64,000 nt of DNA from Pollenia angustigena (GCA_930367215.1 OV884056.1:285306067-285370066); one strand, 5' to 3'; shown: positions 22,641 to 34,430, counted from the stretch's first letter. Program-made: numbers and translations. The notes: generated from the letters alone by a model not told the origin.

Positions 22641-23233
22641 TGGGTTTATTCACAAGGTGTGCTATCATTTTATATTGTCATAATGTTCTAACATTTTACA
22701 ATTGTTTAAAAATATTGTTGTTGCTTTGTAAACAAAAAGTGTCTTAAATGCATAGAACTTTGCTTGCTATGTTTATTGTGCTGTCGTAATTAATCAGAAG
22801 AGAACTGCGCTGAGCGGCTGAGCCGATCCGCATAAGTTTTTGTAGCCGTTGTCGTTGATGGTTTAGTTTTATCCGGCTGATAACCGAATTTGGCCTGCGG
22901 CTAGTAATTTTTGCAAGAAAACACTTGCGACGTCAAATTATATCGGCTAAGAACTCTTATGTTTGGTAAACAAAAAAATAAATTTTATTTGTGATTTGCG
23001 TCTAAAAAATGGTAAATAGTCAGGTAATTTCTAATTTAATTTATTAATTCATGGATTAGAATTGAAAAATTTTTTGATTTTAGGTACATATTTTTTGAAT
23101 TTTGTTTTAAATCCGCTGGTTTAAATTCAAAATATGTAGCACACTTAATTATGAGCGGTTGTTCACAACAGTCGTATTGTTTCATGTTATTATTTTAAGA
23201 CTTATGACTTTATGATGCCTTGTGAATCCCCCA
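22641..23233 (+). mobile_element. Long MITE, TGGGG-ATTCACAAGGTGT ends, copy 1
   Basis: About 593 bp. The left end TGGGTTTATTCACAAGGTGT and right end GCCTTGTGAATCCCCCA are inverted copies. The interior includes AAGAGAACTGCGCTGAGCGG and TTATCCGGCTGATAACCG. A full inverted copy lies at 25001-26510 and a partial one at 62838. No clear target duplication and no coding frame. Confidence 0.65.
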
Positions 23234-25000
23234 TCTGTTTCATCAAATTATTATTAAACTTTTATTTTTGGTTGTCTGCAGCCAACTTCACCACTTAACA
23301 CTCTGTCAAAATGATACAATTTTACAGTTTAGCTGTGCCGTCGCATTAGTTCAGTTTGCCTACATACATACGAATTGTATGGTCATGAGAATTTTTGACA
23401 ACTAAAAAAACACTTGCCGCTTTTATGTGGGTTGGTATGTAACCTTTTAATTGAGTCTCTTGAATGAGACGAGATTAAGGTAATTAATCCAGTTTTAAAA
23501 TCAAAGTTTTTGAAAATGTTTTTTAACTAACTCCCACATGAAATTCTCTTTTTAATGATAAAGTCTAATCAAAAGTTTTTAAATAACAGAGCGTTACTTC
23601 AAAGAGGAGAAAAAGGTTGTAAATACTCATTTATAAATCAGAGGTTGGCATTTACGATTCATGTTTGTAGGTTTTTAAAAAGAATAATTAAAACTTTAAT
23701 CTTTAGTTAAACTACTAATTAAAACACCTAAAAGGTGTTAGGAAAAGTCTTGATTAAAACGAAGTACACAAAAATTCAAGATAATTTTTAGAAAGTTAGA
23801 AAACATGATGTAATAGATTCGTTAATTTTGCTTATTGTATAAATAAAGAAGAGATTAAAAATTTAAAAATTTTGAAACTTTTATTAATTTAAATAAAATG
23901 CAAATCAAAGGCTTATAAAAGTTTATACAAATTTAACCTTCCCTTTCAGTAGCTACACGCCTTCTTTCGTACTATTTGTCTTTTATTTATCTGAAAAAAA
24001 TATGAAGTCATTTTTTCACTCTCTGAAGTCTCTGTTAACAATAATTAATCCCCGTTAAGATAATAATAGCGAAATAATAGAGGTGTCATTTCAAGAAAAA
24101 CGTAATTAATCACGTGGTCACAATAGCCAAACTGACCGGCCTTAGAGCAGTTTTTAAAACAAGGCGTAGGTGTTCATTATTAGATTTGAAGACGCGAATA
24201 AATGTTTCCTTAATTAAAAAGAAATAGATTAAAAACTGATAAAAAGAACTAAAATATGAAACAAACATTAAAATGACAAATAAATGTCAAGGATAGCAAA
24301 CATGTCAATATTTACATCAAATCAAGTGAATTTCTTTAAGCTTATTAAAATTTTTAAATATTTTTCTAAATGAGTTATGCCCCTCATTCATTTTTTTATG
24401 TTTAAATAACATCCTAAAAGAATTTTTTCTTAATTAGTTTTATTTTTCAAAAAAAAAAAAAAAAAAATAAATGGCAAAAAACAAAAATTGGGTGTCAATT
24501 CATTTATCATTTGCTATTCGTAAAATTTATTTAATTACTAAACTTTTTGTTGTATTAATGAAATTTTCTTTTAAGGTTTTTTTCGTTATTAAATTTTTTT
24601 TTTGTCTGAATTCTTTTTCTTATATTTTTTTTTTTTTTTTTTTGTTAATTTTATGTATTTTTCTCTAAATCAAGGTCAATGTAATCTTTTGTACACATGT
24701 GAACAACATGTTTTTTTATGAAGCAACAAAAAAAAGATAGAAATTCTCATTTAACAAAGATACATAATTTGGTATTAAAACATTTTTGTTCTGTTTATTT
24801 AATACTCTTATTAAAAATGTGTTTTTTTTTTTTGTGAATAACTATTAAATTAAAACAAAAGAAAACAACGAAAATTGTAAAGAATTTAAAAAAATATTGA
24901 GTAATTAAAAACATTAAACTAATAATTTAAGTATGTACTTTGAAATAAAGGAACGCAATGGTAACGAGTTATTGTTTTAAAAAGTGAAAAAAAACTTACT
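23234..25000. other. AT-rich spacer between two inverted MITE copies
   Basis: Contains long A and T runs (24449-24470, 24598-24643) and no recognisable gene. An acceptable open frame at 24471-24668 is pure low-complexity sequence. Confidence 0.5.
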
Positions 25001-26510
25001 TGGGGGATTCATAAGGTGTCATAAAGTCAGAAGTCTTAAAATAATAACATGAACATACATACGACTGTTGTGAACAAGCCCTAATAATTAAGTAGCTATT
25101 TTAAATTTAAATCAGCTGATTGAAAACAAATCTAAAAAATTTATATAATTGGTGATTTTTTAGAGCTACAGGCAAGTTAAAAAAAAAAACACATAAAATT
25201 CATAAAAATTCATAAAATCTTTATTTGAATCGATAGTACGATCCATATAATTTAATGTTTGAAGATTATTTCATGCAAATGTTGACCGTGACTGCGCCTC
25301 AAATGGTCCATCCGCTTAGTCCAATTTCGGCATACTCTTTCCAACATTTCGGCCGGTATCTCATGAATAAATGCTTCAATGTTGTCTGCCAATGCGTCAA
25401 TTGAAGCGGGCATGTGTGTATAGACATGAGCTTTAACATAGCCCCACACAAAATAGTCTAAAGGCGTTAAATCGCACGATCTAGGCGGCCAATTGACCGG
25501 TCCCGAACGTGATGTAAAATGGTCACCGAACTCGCCTCTCAATAAGTCCATTTTAAAGCGTGCTGTGTGGCACCGTCTTGTTGGAACCACATGCCATGCA
25601 AGTCAAGCTCTTGCATTTTGGACAAAAAAAAAGTTGGATATCATCTCACGGTAGCGCTCAAAATTCACAGTTATGTTACGATTCACATCATCTTTGAAGA
25701 AGTACGGTCCAATGATGCCACCAGCCCATAAGCCGCACCAAACTGTGACTTTTTCTGGATGCATTGGTAGCTCTTGCAATGCTTCTGGCTGATCTTCACT
25801 CCGAAATCGACAATTCTGCTTATTAACGTACCCATTGAGCCAAAAATGAGCTTCGTCGCTGAACACAAGAAGCGCGCGATGAACTTTCTTAACAGAGCAC
25901 GAATTTTGATAATAAAATTCAATAATTTGCAAGCGTTGTTCGTTTGTAAAACGATTCATGGTCAAATTATAGACCAAACTGAAGATATTTGACAGTGAAA
26001 CAAAACACGAAACGTGCGTCAGCTGTTTAAAACAGTGTTCCCAAAAAGATAATAGCTAAAAAATCACCCGATATTTACCTGTAATCAAAATATTTTTTTA
26101 ATTCTAATCCATGAATTATTAAATTAAATTAGATCTTACCTGACTATGTTCCATTTTTTAGACGCAAATCACAAATAATTTATTTTTTTTTTTGTTTACC
26201 AAACATCAGAGTCTTGAGCCGATATAATTTGGCGCCGCAAGTGTTTTGTTGCAAAAATTGCTAGACGCAGGTTAAATTCGGATATTAGCCGGATAAAACT
26301 ATACCATCAACGGCGATGGCTTCAAAAACTCATACGGAGCGGCTCAGCCGCACAGCGCAGTTCTCTTCTGAATAGCTGAATAGCAAGCAAAGTTCTATTA
26401 ATTTAAGACACTTTTTGTTCACAAAGCAGCAACAATATTTTTTTTAACTATTGTAAAAGCTTAGAACATTATGACAATATAAAATGCTAGCACACCTTGT
26501 GAATACCCCA
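25001..26510 (-). mobile_element. Long MITE, copy 2, interrupted by mariner
   Basis: Begins TGGGGGATTCATAAGGTGTC and ends CACACCTTGTGAATACCCCA. Removing the mariner insertion at 25148-26071 restores colinearity with copy 1 through TTTACCTGTAATC and CTAATCCATGAATT. The mariner therefore arrived after this MITE. Confidence 0.7.
25148..26071 (-). mobile_element. mariner-type element (DD41D), deletion derivative, copy 2
   Basis: TA on both sides (25146-25147 and 26072-26073). The best preserved copy: MNRFTNEQRLQIIEFYYQNS then VHRALLVFSDEAHFWLNG, with the same first deletion junction as copy 1, then YVNKQNCRFRSEDQPEALQE and EKVTVWCGLWAGGIIGPYFF to the end EIIFKH. Six bases are lost at the GATCH motif and a frameshift near 25600 separates the two halves, so no active enzyme is encoded. 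The element is about 924 bp; a full-length relative would be several hundred base pairs longer because of the missing HTH2 and linker. Confidence 0.88.
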
Positions 26511-26834
26511 AACGAAAATCAAGTTGCCCAAGTTGCCACATAAAATTCGTTGAAAATCGTCAAATTCTGTGGAAAAAATCGTCGAAATCGTCAAAATGAC
26601 TTACTGCCTGTTCATCAAATGGTGTCCAAGCTTGAGGTTTTATCGGACAATGTGAATCGCTACAGGGAGATGATCCGAAGTTTTTGGGGCGGAAAATTAA
26701 TGATTTAGACATAGAGAATATGTGCTTTCAACAGGATGGTGGCAATAGAAACCAATAATCTTTTAAAAGAAATGTTTTAAAATCGTAGAGGAGGAGTTAA
26801 TGGGCCACCAAGATCGTGCGATTTGACACTTTTA

Positions 26835-27379
26835 TACTATGTTCACACTTGAGCTTTAAAATATTAAAAATCTATTAAAATAATTTTAAAAATTTATCAG
26901 AAGATTATTTTAAACATATTAATGATGAAAACATTAAGCAGAAATCGTGGCCGATTATAAACGTTCATGTTGGCCGATTCTACATTATGCTCAGTTTGAG
27001 GAATGTTCAGAGGATTCTATTGGTTTTTTCTTTTCTACAAAAAAATGTGACATTTTATTTAAAAAAATGTAATTTGGTGCCTGTTTCTTAAAAATTTTGC
27101 TCCCGAAAAGGATGAGTATTTTAGAATAAAACAAGCCACCCTTTTCGGGAGCAAAATTTTTAAGAACCAGACACCAAATTGCATTTTTTTTAATAAAATG
27201 TCACATTTTTTTGTAGAAAAGAAAACACCATATGTGATCAATGAAGTGATTTAGTTGCAATCATGTCAATTTGAAGTGGTTAACAAGTCACTTTAATGTA
27301 TCTTGATTTTAATGTAATTAGATCTTAATCGAGTTCGAGTTGCTTAAACGCGTTTAAAGCCCCAAGTGTGAACATAGTA
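26835..27379. mobile_element. MITE with TTA duplication and internal palindrome
   Basis: Ends TACTATGTTCACACTTG and the complement of TACTATGTTCACACTTGGG, TTA on both sides (26832-26834 and 27380-27382). Excision on paper restores the transposase word LDFFLWG, which proves the insertion boundaries. A 208-bp palindrome (27022-27229) occupies the centre. Confidence 0.8.
27022..27229. repeat. 208-bp near-perfect palindrome
   Basis: Arms of about 88 bp: GGTTTTTTCTTTTCTAC and AATGTGACATTTTATTT at the outside, TTTTGCTCCCGAAAAGG next to the loop. It differs by a few indels and lies inside the TTA MITE at 26835. Confidence 0.75.
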
Positions 27380-27429
27380 TTAGATTTTTTTTGTGGGGTT
27401 TTTGAAAGCGTTGTAAAAGTGTTTTACGA

Positions 27430-27700
27430 GAGGGTGTTTATTATGGGGGCGTATGTATGATAAATTAAGACTCGATCTTTACAGAATCTAGTGGTGTGAT
27501 TTCGAGTCTTATAAAAATAGATAACGTTAAGTTGCATCACAAAAGCATTACTTGTTACGCTTTAAGTCATACTAACATGATTTCCGGGAGTGGTCTAAAA
27601 ATGGGGCCTTAGGAAAATTATGAACCGACCTTCACAAAATTTTGTGATATCCGTTTTACATTATTTTAAAATTTAAATGATATCGACAACTACTCTCGTA
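27430..27700 (-). repeat. mini-me-like fragment
   Basis: Two weak tandem units with TTTCCGGGAGTGG, GGGGCCTTAGG, AATTATGAACCGACCTTC and ATTTCGAGTCTTATAA, matching the 153-bp mini-me units in reverse orientation. Strongly diverged. Confidence 0.45.
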
Positions 27701-27709
27701 ATAAGGCTG

Positions 27710-28515
27710 ATTAAAAGATTAATAACTTAAATTTTAGCGTAAATAATTTCTTGTCTAAATTTCTTTTAAGCCGTTATTTCTACACTATGAATTACAATGC
27801 ATCGTTCAATTTTACTTTTCCGATTTTTTATTAAATTTTTTTTGTCGATAAGGCATAAAACATGCGTTATTTAGGAAGGCTAACGATTCTTAAGAAACTT
27901 TCTGTTATTTTTGCCTTAAACTTATTTCTATCATATTGAATATTTCAGTTCAAAATCATTTTCGGTCTAATTTTATGTTTATTTTTTTCGAGGTTTTTAT
28001 TGATTTTTTTAGTTTTGGTTTTTATTATTCTATTTTATTTTCACACGTTTGTAATTTTTAAAGAAATATTTACAAGATTGTTAAGTGGATTTATTGGTAA
28101 TTTTATTTTAATGATAATTAAATTTTTAAGTTTTTTTTATTGGGGAGAAAAAAAATTTAATATGAAAACAAAGATAAATAAAAAATTAAATCATTACGGG
28201 TTTTTTCGTTAAAGTTTTAATTCGTTGGTTTTTAAAAAACAAATATTATTATGCCCTCAAACGCAAGATATTTTTTTGGCTTTGGAAATTTGTTTAAAGT
28301 TTTTTTAATTAAACTAATAACAATTATTATTATTTGCTGTTAAAAACTTGTAACACCTTCTGTGAAGGCCACAAAAAAATTAAGTTAAATTAATAATTTT
28401 TACTAAACTACAAAAAAATTAAATGACGTTTTATTTTATTATTATAAATTTTATAGTGAAAAAAACTTTTTTTTACGCAAAAACAAAATTTTTATCAGCG
28501 AAGTTCAATATTATA
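27710..28515. other. AT-rich spacer, nothing recognised
   Basis: Runs of T and A with no ends, motifs or believable coding frame. Confidence 0.45.
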
Positions 28516-28517
28516 AT

Positions 28518-28784
28518 ATATCGACCCCTAACCGCGAAAATAACGTAAGCGCCAAAAATCTAATTTTACAGGAGAGAGCTTTTTTATTTGATTTCATATA
28601 AATTTTGTATGAAATTTGTCGCTAACAATAAAATTGTTTTTGCTATAAAATCGTAACGGTACCTTTTGTGACCATGAAATTTTAGGAGATGATGCAAGTG
28701 TTGCCAATAAAGTAATTCATTAAAAAAAAAACGAAAATTGAAAATCATGTCGCTTACGTTATTTTCGCGGTTAGGGCTCGATAT
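28518..28784. mobile_element. ATATCGACCCCT MITE, copy 1
   Basis: Inverted ends ATATCGACCCCTAACCGCG and complement of ATATCGAGCCCTAACCGCG, continuing through AAAATAACGTAAGCG. A related element with the same first 12 bases is at 59701. The target duplication is unclear. Confidence 0.6.
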
Positions 28785-29106
28785 TTAGGCTTGCAAAAGA
28801 GCAAATGCAAAATACCGTAGCACTTTAATGAAATCTAACGGAAACTCTGTGTATTTTGTTGTTGGATTTAACAAAAGATCGACGATATTTTGTATCCCTA
28901 CAGATAATATTGGATTACGTGGTCCATTGTGGCTTAAATGGACTGCTTACAACATGGTCCAATCTACTGTAGTATGGACCATGTTATAAGAAATTAACAT
29001 GCAGTGCTGCCAACAACTGCATGATGTATGCTTTTCTATAGTTTACAGTATTGCACATTGGTAGCACTGATGGTGTCTATTATTAATTGTTTATTTAAAA
29101 GTGTTA

Positions 29107-29313
29107 CACTCAATTAACATGATGAATTTTATGACGTCCAATTTTGGACGTCATTTTTTTGTTTGGTAGCAAGCGGTGTAGAGAAGAAAGAGGGGTAGAA
29201 AAATAGTCATGATTTATATTTTCTCTTTTTCTTTCTTCTCTACACCGCTTGCTACCAAACAAAAAATGGCGTCTAAAATTGGACGTCATAATATTCATCA
29301 TGTAATTTGAGTG
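29107..29313. mobile_element. 207-bp palindromic foldback element
   Basis: CACTCAATTAACATGATGAA, TGACGTCCAATTTTGGACG and GTTTGGTAGCAAGCGGTG on the left are mirrored on the right. The stem is nearly complete with a loop of about 40 nt. Related sequence sits at 12418. Confidence 0.75.
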
Positions 29314-29404
29314 AAAGTTTATGAAATTTGTGGAAAAAAGGTAAAAAAATTCAAAATACCAAGTAAATATATTAAATAATAGCAATAATAGACTACAGTA
29401 CACA

Positions 29405-29700
29405 CCATAAAAGGCGATTAGTAACAAAATGAAACAGAAAAATGCTTAAACTACTCCTTACGTCTACTCCATACTGTAGTAACATGGAGTAATTTTAAAA
29501 CTAACCCAGTTTAGTACTCCATGGAGCAGTTTAGGGACTACTTCGGTGGGTTATATGGTCCCCTCCTACGACATCGTAATGTTAAATGGATCACCTTTTA
29601 CCCATATATTTGGTGTAGTTTTGGAGTCCTACTCCTTTATGGACTACTCGTTACATGCATATATGGACTAGTCTCGTCATCTGCAGGGATTTGCACTTTT
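29405..29700. repeat. Region dense in TACTCC / GGAGTA motifs
   Basis: CTACTCC, CATGGAGTA, TACTCCATGGAGCAG, GGAGTCCTACTCC and TGGACTACTC recur over about 250 bp. This looks like a subterminal array of a transposon. The two overlapping open frames here have no familiar content. Confidence 0.35.
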
Positions 29701-30253
29701 GCAAGACTAATATTGCACACCACTATTATGTTTTACTTTTTGGAAATTGCATTTTTGCTGTTGGAAATGAAAGTTGCAATTCTCTTTATTTCACAAAACT
29801 GTTTTTCTCTTCTAACGGCAGTCCGAATTATTGCTGTAGCTTGATTGGACAAAAAAACCAAAACTGGTATTTAAAAGTTTCAAACCTAAACCTGAGCTAT
29901 TTATTTAATTGTGTTTTAAAACTTTCCACTAATTAGCGCAGACTATTCTGATATAACTCTGGCCATACATTAAAGGCCTTATTCATAAACAATATTCCAT
30001 GCTTATAACAGGTTTATAAGACGAATTTTATATGAAAATTTATTTAATTAACCTTTAATAAAACTGAAATATTTTTTTATGAATAAGGGAGTAAGAGAAC
30101 GCATTAGATTTTTTGTGTTAAAATTAGTACTGTTTTTGGTATTATTCGATTTTTAATACACGGAAAATTCTACTACACTGTCCGATCTTTGTCTTCCTAT
30201 TTTAATAAATAATAGAAACTGGGAATTATTTCCTTCCGAAGGTAACTTTATAT

Positions 30254-30431
30254 TATATTCAACATTTTTTAATTTTTCGAATTTATTCTATGAGCTAAAT
30301 TTCAGTTATGTATTTATAAAGCTTTACTGAAAAATTGAAGGAATAGAACTATTACAGGAAAGCTTTATAAAATACATAACTGAAATTTAGCTCATAGAAT
30401 AAATTCGAAAAATTAAAAAATGTTGAATATA
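30254..30431. repeat. 178-bp near-perfect palindrome
   Basis: Arms of about 72 bp from ATATTCAACATTTTTTAATT to ATTTATAAAGCTTT pair almost perfectly with the right arm. The loop is about 35 nt. Confidence 0.8.
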
Positions 30432-30498
30432 TTAATAAATAATATTTAATCAATCTTATCGACGTGGCTAAAGATCTTTAAGCAAACTTTGCTTCAGA

Positions 30499-30720
30499 CT
30501 AAATGTAAAATTTTAGTTGCCATAGTTTGATTTTGCCCCTGGAGGCTTGTACGGAATATCTTAACGATATTTCACCTTTTGGTACTACATCTTCTGGCGA
30601 AATCAAGTGCAGTAAAACCCTGGTACTAGCCAATTGAAAATTGATGGATTTCAGGAGATCTTCACGATATCTTGCGATCCCGGCTGAGTTCCTATCTGGT
30701 GCCACGGCAGTCTGTAGCCC
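30499..30720 (-). pseudogene. Unidentified coding-like fragment
   Basis: A minus-strand open frame of about 70 codons with ordinary composition: TAVAPDRNSAGIARYREDLL, KSINFQLASTRVLLHLISPE, DVVPKGEISLRYSVQASRGK, then a stop. GC content and residue mix are clearly above the local background, and an acceptor-like GGGGCTACAG precedes it. I cannot assign a family. It may be a piece of a retroelement or a captured host exon. It does not fit the phase of the candidate host gene. Confidence 0.35.
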
Positions 30721-30959
30721 CCAATCACACTGCCCCGGACTGACTGTTGGTTGAAGCCTTCGTTAGTATTCTGCTTGTGGGAAATGGTTTCTGTCTTTCA
30801 ACAGTTTTTTCCGTTGAAAAGATTTCTTTTATAAAAATACAAACATAAGTTTGGTACTTTTCGAAATTCAAACGGTTAAATGACGAAAATCGTACCTATT
30901 TCTGGTACGTTTTTACAAAACATTTTTCTCTATTTATTGGCTCCCAATAAAATATTGAA

Positions 30960-31002
30960 ATTTTTGATACTTTTTTCAATGGGAGAAAAAAGTATCAAAA
31001 AT
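30960..31002. repeat. Short perfect hairpin
   Basis: TTTTTGATACTTTTTTC and GAAAAAAGTATCAAAAA flank the loop AATGGGA. Confidence 0.6.
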
Positions 31003-31805
31003 GGGAAGTACAGGGAATTCAATTTCTTTCTTTAACTTTTCCGTTCTTCATGTACTAGTACGTTTTGAATTTTTTTTTTATATTAAACTTAGCAACAAAA
31101 ATAGGTGTAGGTTCCTCAGTGAACAAGAATCTATAAGATGAAAAATTGTACTTTTTCGTAAAAACCTTGAGACAAAAACTTTGTCATATGAAATGGTTTT
31201 TATTAGTTTCTGAATTCTTCACATACTCTTAAGATAGCCCTTCTTAACAAGAGGGCCCATAATCAAACCTTGAACAAGGCGCCAAGTTGACAAAGGCCTG
31301 CATTGCATTTCTATAAATGCAGCCAACATATAAAAATATTTAGCTCAACATGTTAATTTCCACATGTGTTTTAAATTCTTTATAGCAAAATATAACCATA
31401 ACCTTCACTTTTTGTTAAGAATCATGTCACATCCTTTAACATTCATTAGCTTATTTGATTGTGGAACATTTTAAAAATGCATTCTCAAGCTTCTGATTCT
31501 TATTGAAATGTTCTTCTCTTTTACTCTCAATTAAAAAAAAAAACACACACACACACTGTTTTGCCATGTTGTTGAGTCTACAGTCTGATTCATTATGACA
31601 TCTTTGGATAGTGGCCAATAATGCAAAGTAAGTTATTTAATACAACCATAAAGCTTAGAAACATTTTTTTTCTTTAGATTTTGTGGCATGTGCAACATTC
31701 AACACTTCTTTTTTTTAGTTCCCCCATAAATGGCTAACACTGAACATACACACACACACAAGTCATTTATTCCATAATGGACACACTTTCTGAGCGCACA
31801 TTTGT
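31003..31805. other. Spacer with short CA microsatellites
   Basis: Short (CA)n tracts occur near 31543 and 31750. Nothing else is recognisable. Confidence 0.4.
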
Positions 31806-31809
31806 GAAA

Positions 31810-32978
31810 TATTCCCGTCCCGGGAATTCCCGGGAATTTCACTTATTATATTTCCCGTTTTCCCGGGATTTTTGTTGCGGGATCCCGGGAAATAAAAAGT
31901 TCTTCATAGTTTCAGAAAACAGCTATTTTTACTCTGAAATTTAGTTTTCTTTTCTCTAAAAATTAGCATCTGTGGATGGGTTGTCGATTTGATCAATTAT
32001 AAGAAATGTGTACAAACGTAAATCAATGTCTCCTGCGGCAATAAATCTATTAAAAGCAGAATGGGCAGTGCAACAGTTGATAATTAATAAATTTAGTGAA
32101 GTGATGAATTGATAAAGAACATAAATTCAAAATAAGATGCAGGCAGTAAATTCTCATTGACCATGGACAAGTCTTAAAAATAGGATATACATAAACATAT
32201 CGCTCCGTTATTGCAACATAGTCGTATCTACAAAAAAAAAAATCAAGCTTGGTAATATATCCGGGAAGTGCGGGGAAACCGAAATAAAAAAATAATGAAA
32301 CTCGTGTAAGTTACTAAAACATACAATTTGAAAAACACATTGTCCTAAAGATTACAGATGGACCTAATGAAAAGAAATAGTTTATAAGAAGTAGTCCGGA
32401 TGATGCTATTTTTTGCATCAACCTTGACATTAGAAGCATGCAACAACGGTGCATTTTTAATTATTTGTCCAACCTCGGTAAAAAAGTAAACGCAATTTTT
32501 CGGAAACATGGTAATCAGTAAACAAAATCAGAAATATACTCTTTGGCGACTCACTAAACGCTTTGAGTGTGTCAGAAAGTAATTTCCTACGCCGTTAAAA
32601 AATGTTAATATATTTATTAAAATATTTTATATATTTTATGATTTTACTTTTTGATCTCATATCTTGAGTACCTCAATTGTTATGTTTATTTTATCTTGAA
32701 CTAGATCATCATAATACGGAATTTACTTATAATAGCCAAAGGTAATAATAATTCAAGTTCCGCTTTCAATCTTCAATTAATTTTTGTAGTATTTAAGCAT
32801 TTATTTTACTTACTTTGTAAACAAGTTCCCTCACGTTTGTTTATAAAAGTTTTTTTCATTAATAAAACCAAGTTTACTTTGTATTATTTGTATGGAGCGG
32901 GATCCCGGGATCCCGGGAAATTTAAAAATGTTTCCCGCTTTCCCGGGAATCGAAAAACTCCGAGAAAAAAAAACTCTA
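31810..32978 (-). mobile_element. hAT element, CCCGGGA type, copy truncated at the left
   Basis: Inverted relative to the copy at 43166, with dense CCCGGGA repeats at both ends. The right end CTCCGAGAAAAAAAAACTCTA is complete (the matching end of the other copy is TAGAGTTTTTTTTTCCCGG). The left side begins inside the CCCGTCCCGGGAATT block, so the outermost TAGGGTTTTTT bases are lost. Confidence 0.7.
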
Positions 32979-32989
32979 TAGTGGATGCA

Positions 32990-33635
32990 TGCAGTGGAGA
33001 GTATTTAGGTGTGCTTTAGGTTAAGCTGTCAAATGTTCGTATGTTTGTATTATGGTAAATTGACACTTAAACATAAAAATGTCAATATCATGTGTCAGTT
33101 TTTATTTTTGTTTTTGTATTAAAAGTTTATTATTTTTTAATTCCAGAAAAGTGGTAAAAGATATTTTAGTGTTTTATGTTTGACATGTAAAGTGTTTGAA
33201 GTCAAAAATTAATTTTAAATAGAAAATTTTAAGAAAAGGGTTTATTGTGTGAAGTAAATGATAAGAGAGTTTCATTATTTAAGCTAATTAAAAATTTCAC
33301 GTTCGGTTTTTTTTCTTCTTTTAAAGATACATTTATAAATTCTACAAGATATGTAAATGTATACCGTTTTTCGAATAAAACCTTCTTATATATAAGTTTG
33401 ATAAAAAAATTAAAAATTCTGGATCGTTTTTTATTATTGCTATACCCGCGTGCCCTATTTTGGGAGCTTCTGGCGGCCCTCCTGAAATGTCTATAGATCT
33501 AAAACTTATTATAAAAATAAAAAAATCGTCTTTATCGTTTCGAAAATTCTAAAAATTTAATTTTTTTTAAAAAATTTTGTTATAATTTTATAAAAAAAAA
33601 ACAATCAAACAAAAACATAATAACTTCATACCCAG
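32990..33635. other. AT-rich spacer, nothing recognised
   Basis: An 83-codon open frame (33245-33496) has no familiar content and biased composition. No repeat ends are visible. Confidence 0.4.
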
Positions 33636-33639
33636 CTAG

Positions 33640-34430
33640 CATTTTCAATCGTGTAAGAGCTACTGGGAGTCTCATGAAGAGCGTTTTTGATCGCCGATGA
33701 CCGCATTTTTTAATCGTATCAGATTCCTCACTCGGGGAAATCTGTAACACGAGTGAGATTCTTCCATAGCACAGCGAAAGACGCTTGTTCAATCATAGTG
33801 GGAATCGTAGTAACATTATCATCAACACTGATGTCAGCATCTGAATCGTTAAAAATTTTTAAAACTGCCCCAACATCATAATTCCCCTGTAAAATTATTA
33901 GGTAGCACAAACGTGAGCATAAAACAAAATGTCATGTTGTGTCTGATCATCACAATTGTGCTATCTGTATTTTCTTGAGCGCTGACTCCTTGTTACTATG
34001 CACAATATCAACACTAAAGAGCCTAATTGTTGCAAATACTCATTATACAGTTACCACTACTAAAACTAAAAACGTATTTCAATATTATTTTACAAAAACA
34101 CTTTACTTGTGAACGCATGTTTACACTTGTGGAAAGACACAATAAAACATAAGCTGTAGTTTTTTATTTCTGCTGGTTAGTTTTTTTCTTTTTATTTTTT
34201 TTTTTAACAGAAACAAGTACTCACAATCATTGCTTGCCGGTTAATAGACAAAAAATTATTATTTCATGAATTTGAGGCAAACAAAGGCAGACCGCACAAT
34301 CGATTCAGTTAGGTCTGAAAGGGTTAAGACGTGGGTAAAGATAATCTTACTAGAATTGTATGTCAAGAATCGTATGAGACTCATGTAGATATTCTCTTAC
34401 AACCCGTTAAATGCTTGCCGTATAATTGTT
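33640..34430 (-). mobile_element. Possible transposon remnant with coding-like fragment
   Basis: The two ends share a diverged inverted block (GTAAGAG, then GAGTCTCAT). In the minus strand, after TTTTACAG at about 33915, an open frame reads NYDVGAVLKIFNDSDADISV, then DDNVTTIPTMIEQASFAVLW, KNLTRVTDFPE, stop; coding-like text continues in another frame (RRSKTLFMRLPVALTRLK). The residue mix is protein-like but I cannot name the family. Treat it as a broken, unidentified transposase or captured gene piece. Confidence 0.3.

Larger units (their letters stand above)
26640..27445 (+). pseudogene. Old mariner-type transposase remnant, split by a MITE
   Basis: NVNRYREMIRS, then DLDIENMCFQQDGGN, a frameshifted WATK.RAI block and DTF before the break at 26834. 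The text resumes at 27383 with LDFFLWGFLKAL. These are the QQDGA and LDFFLWG regions of the same DD41D transposase type, but much more diverged than the copies at 3704 and 25148. Confidence 0.6.

Noticed and set aside
28000..28212. Phe/Ile/Lys-rich open frame
   Set aside because: Pure AT-rich low-complexity translation with no homology signal.
29002..29068. Very short hAT MITE (CAGTGCTGCCAAC / CAGTGCTACCAAT)
   Set aside because: No 8-bp duplication flanks it; probably two unrelated short matches.
29521..29844. 107-codon hydrophobic open frame
   Set aside because: Two overlapping frames are equally open, the start lies in a TACTCC-rich repeat zone, and no motif is present.
33725..33915. Fourth exon of the candidate host gene
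   Set aside because: Joined in phase 1 after exon 3 it meets a stop within three codons.
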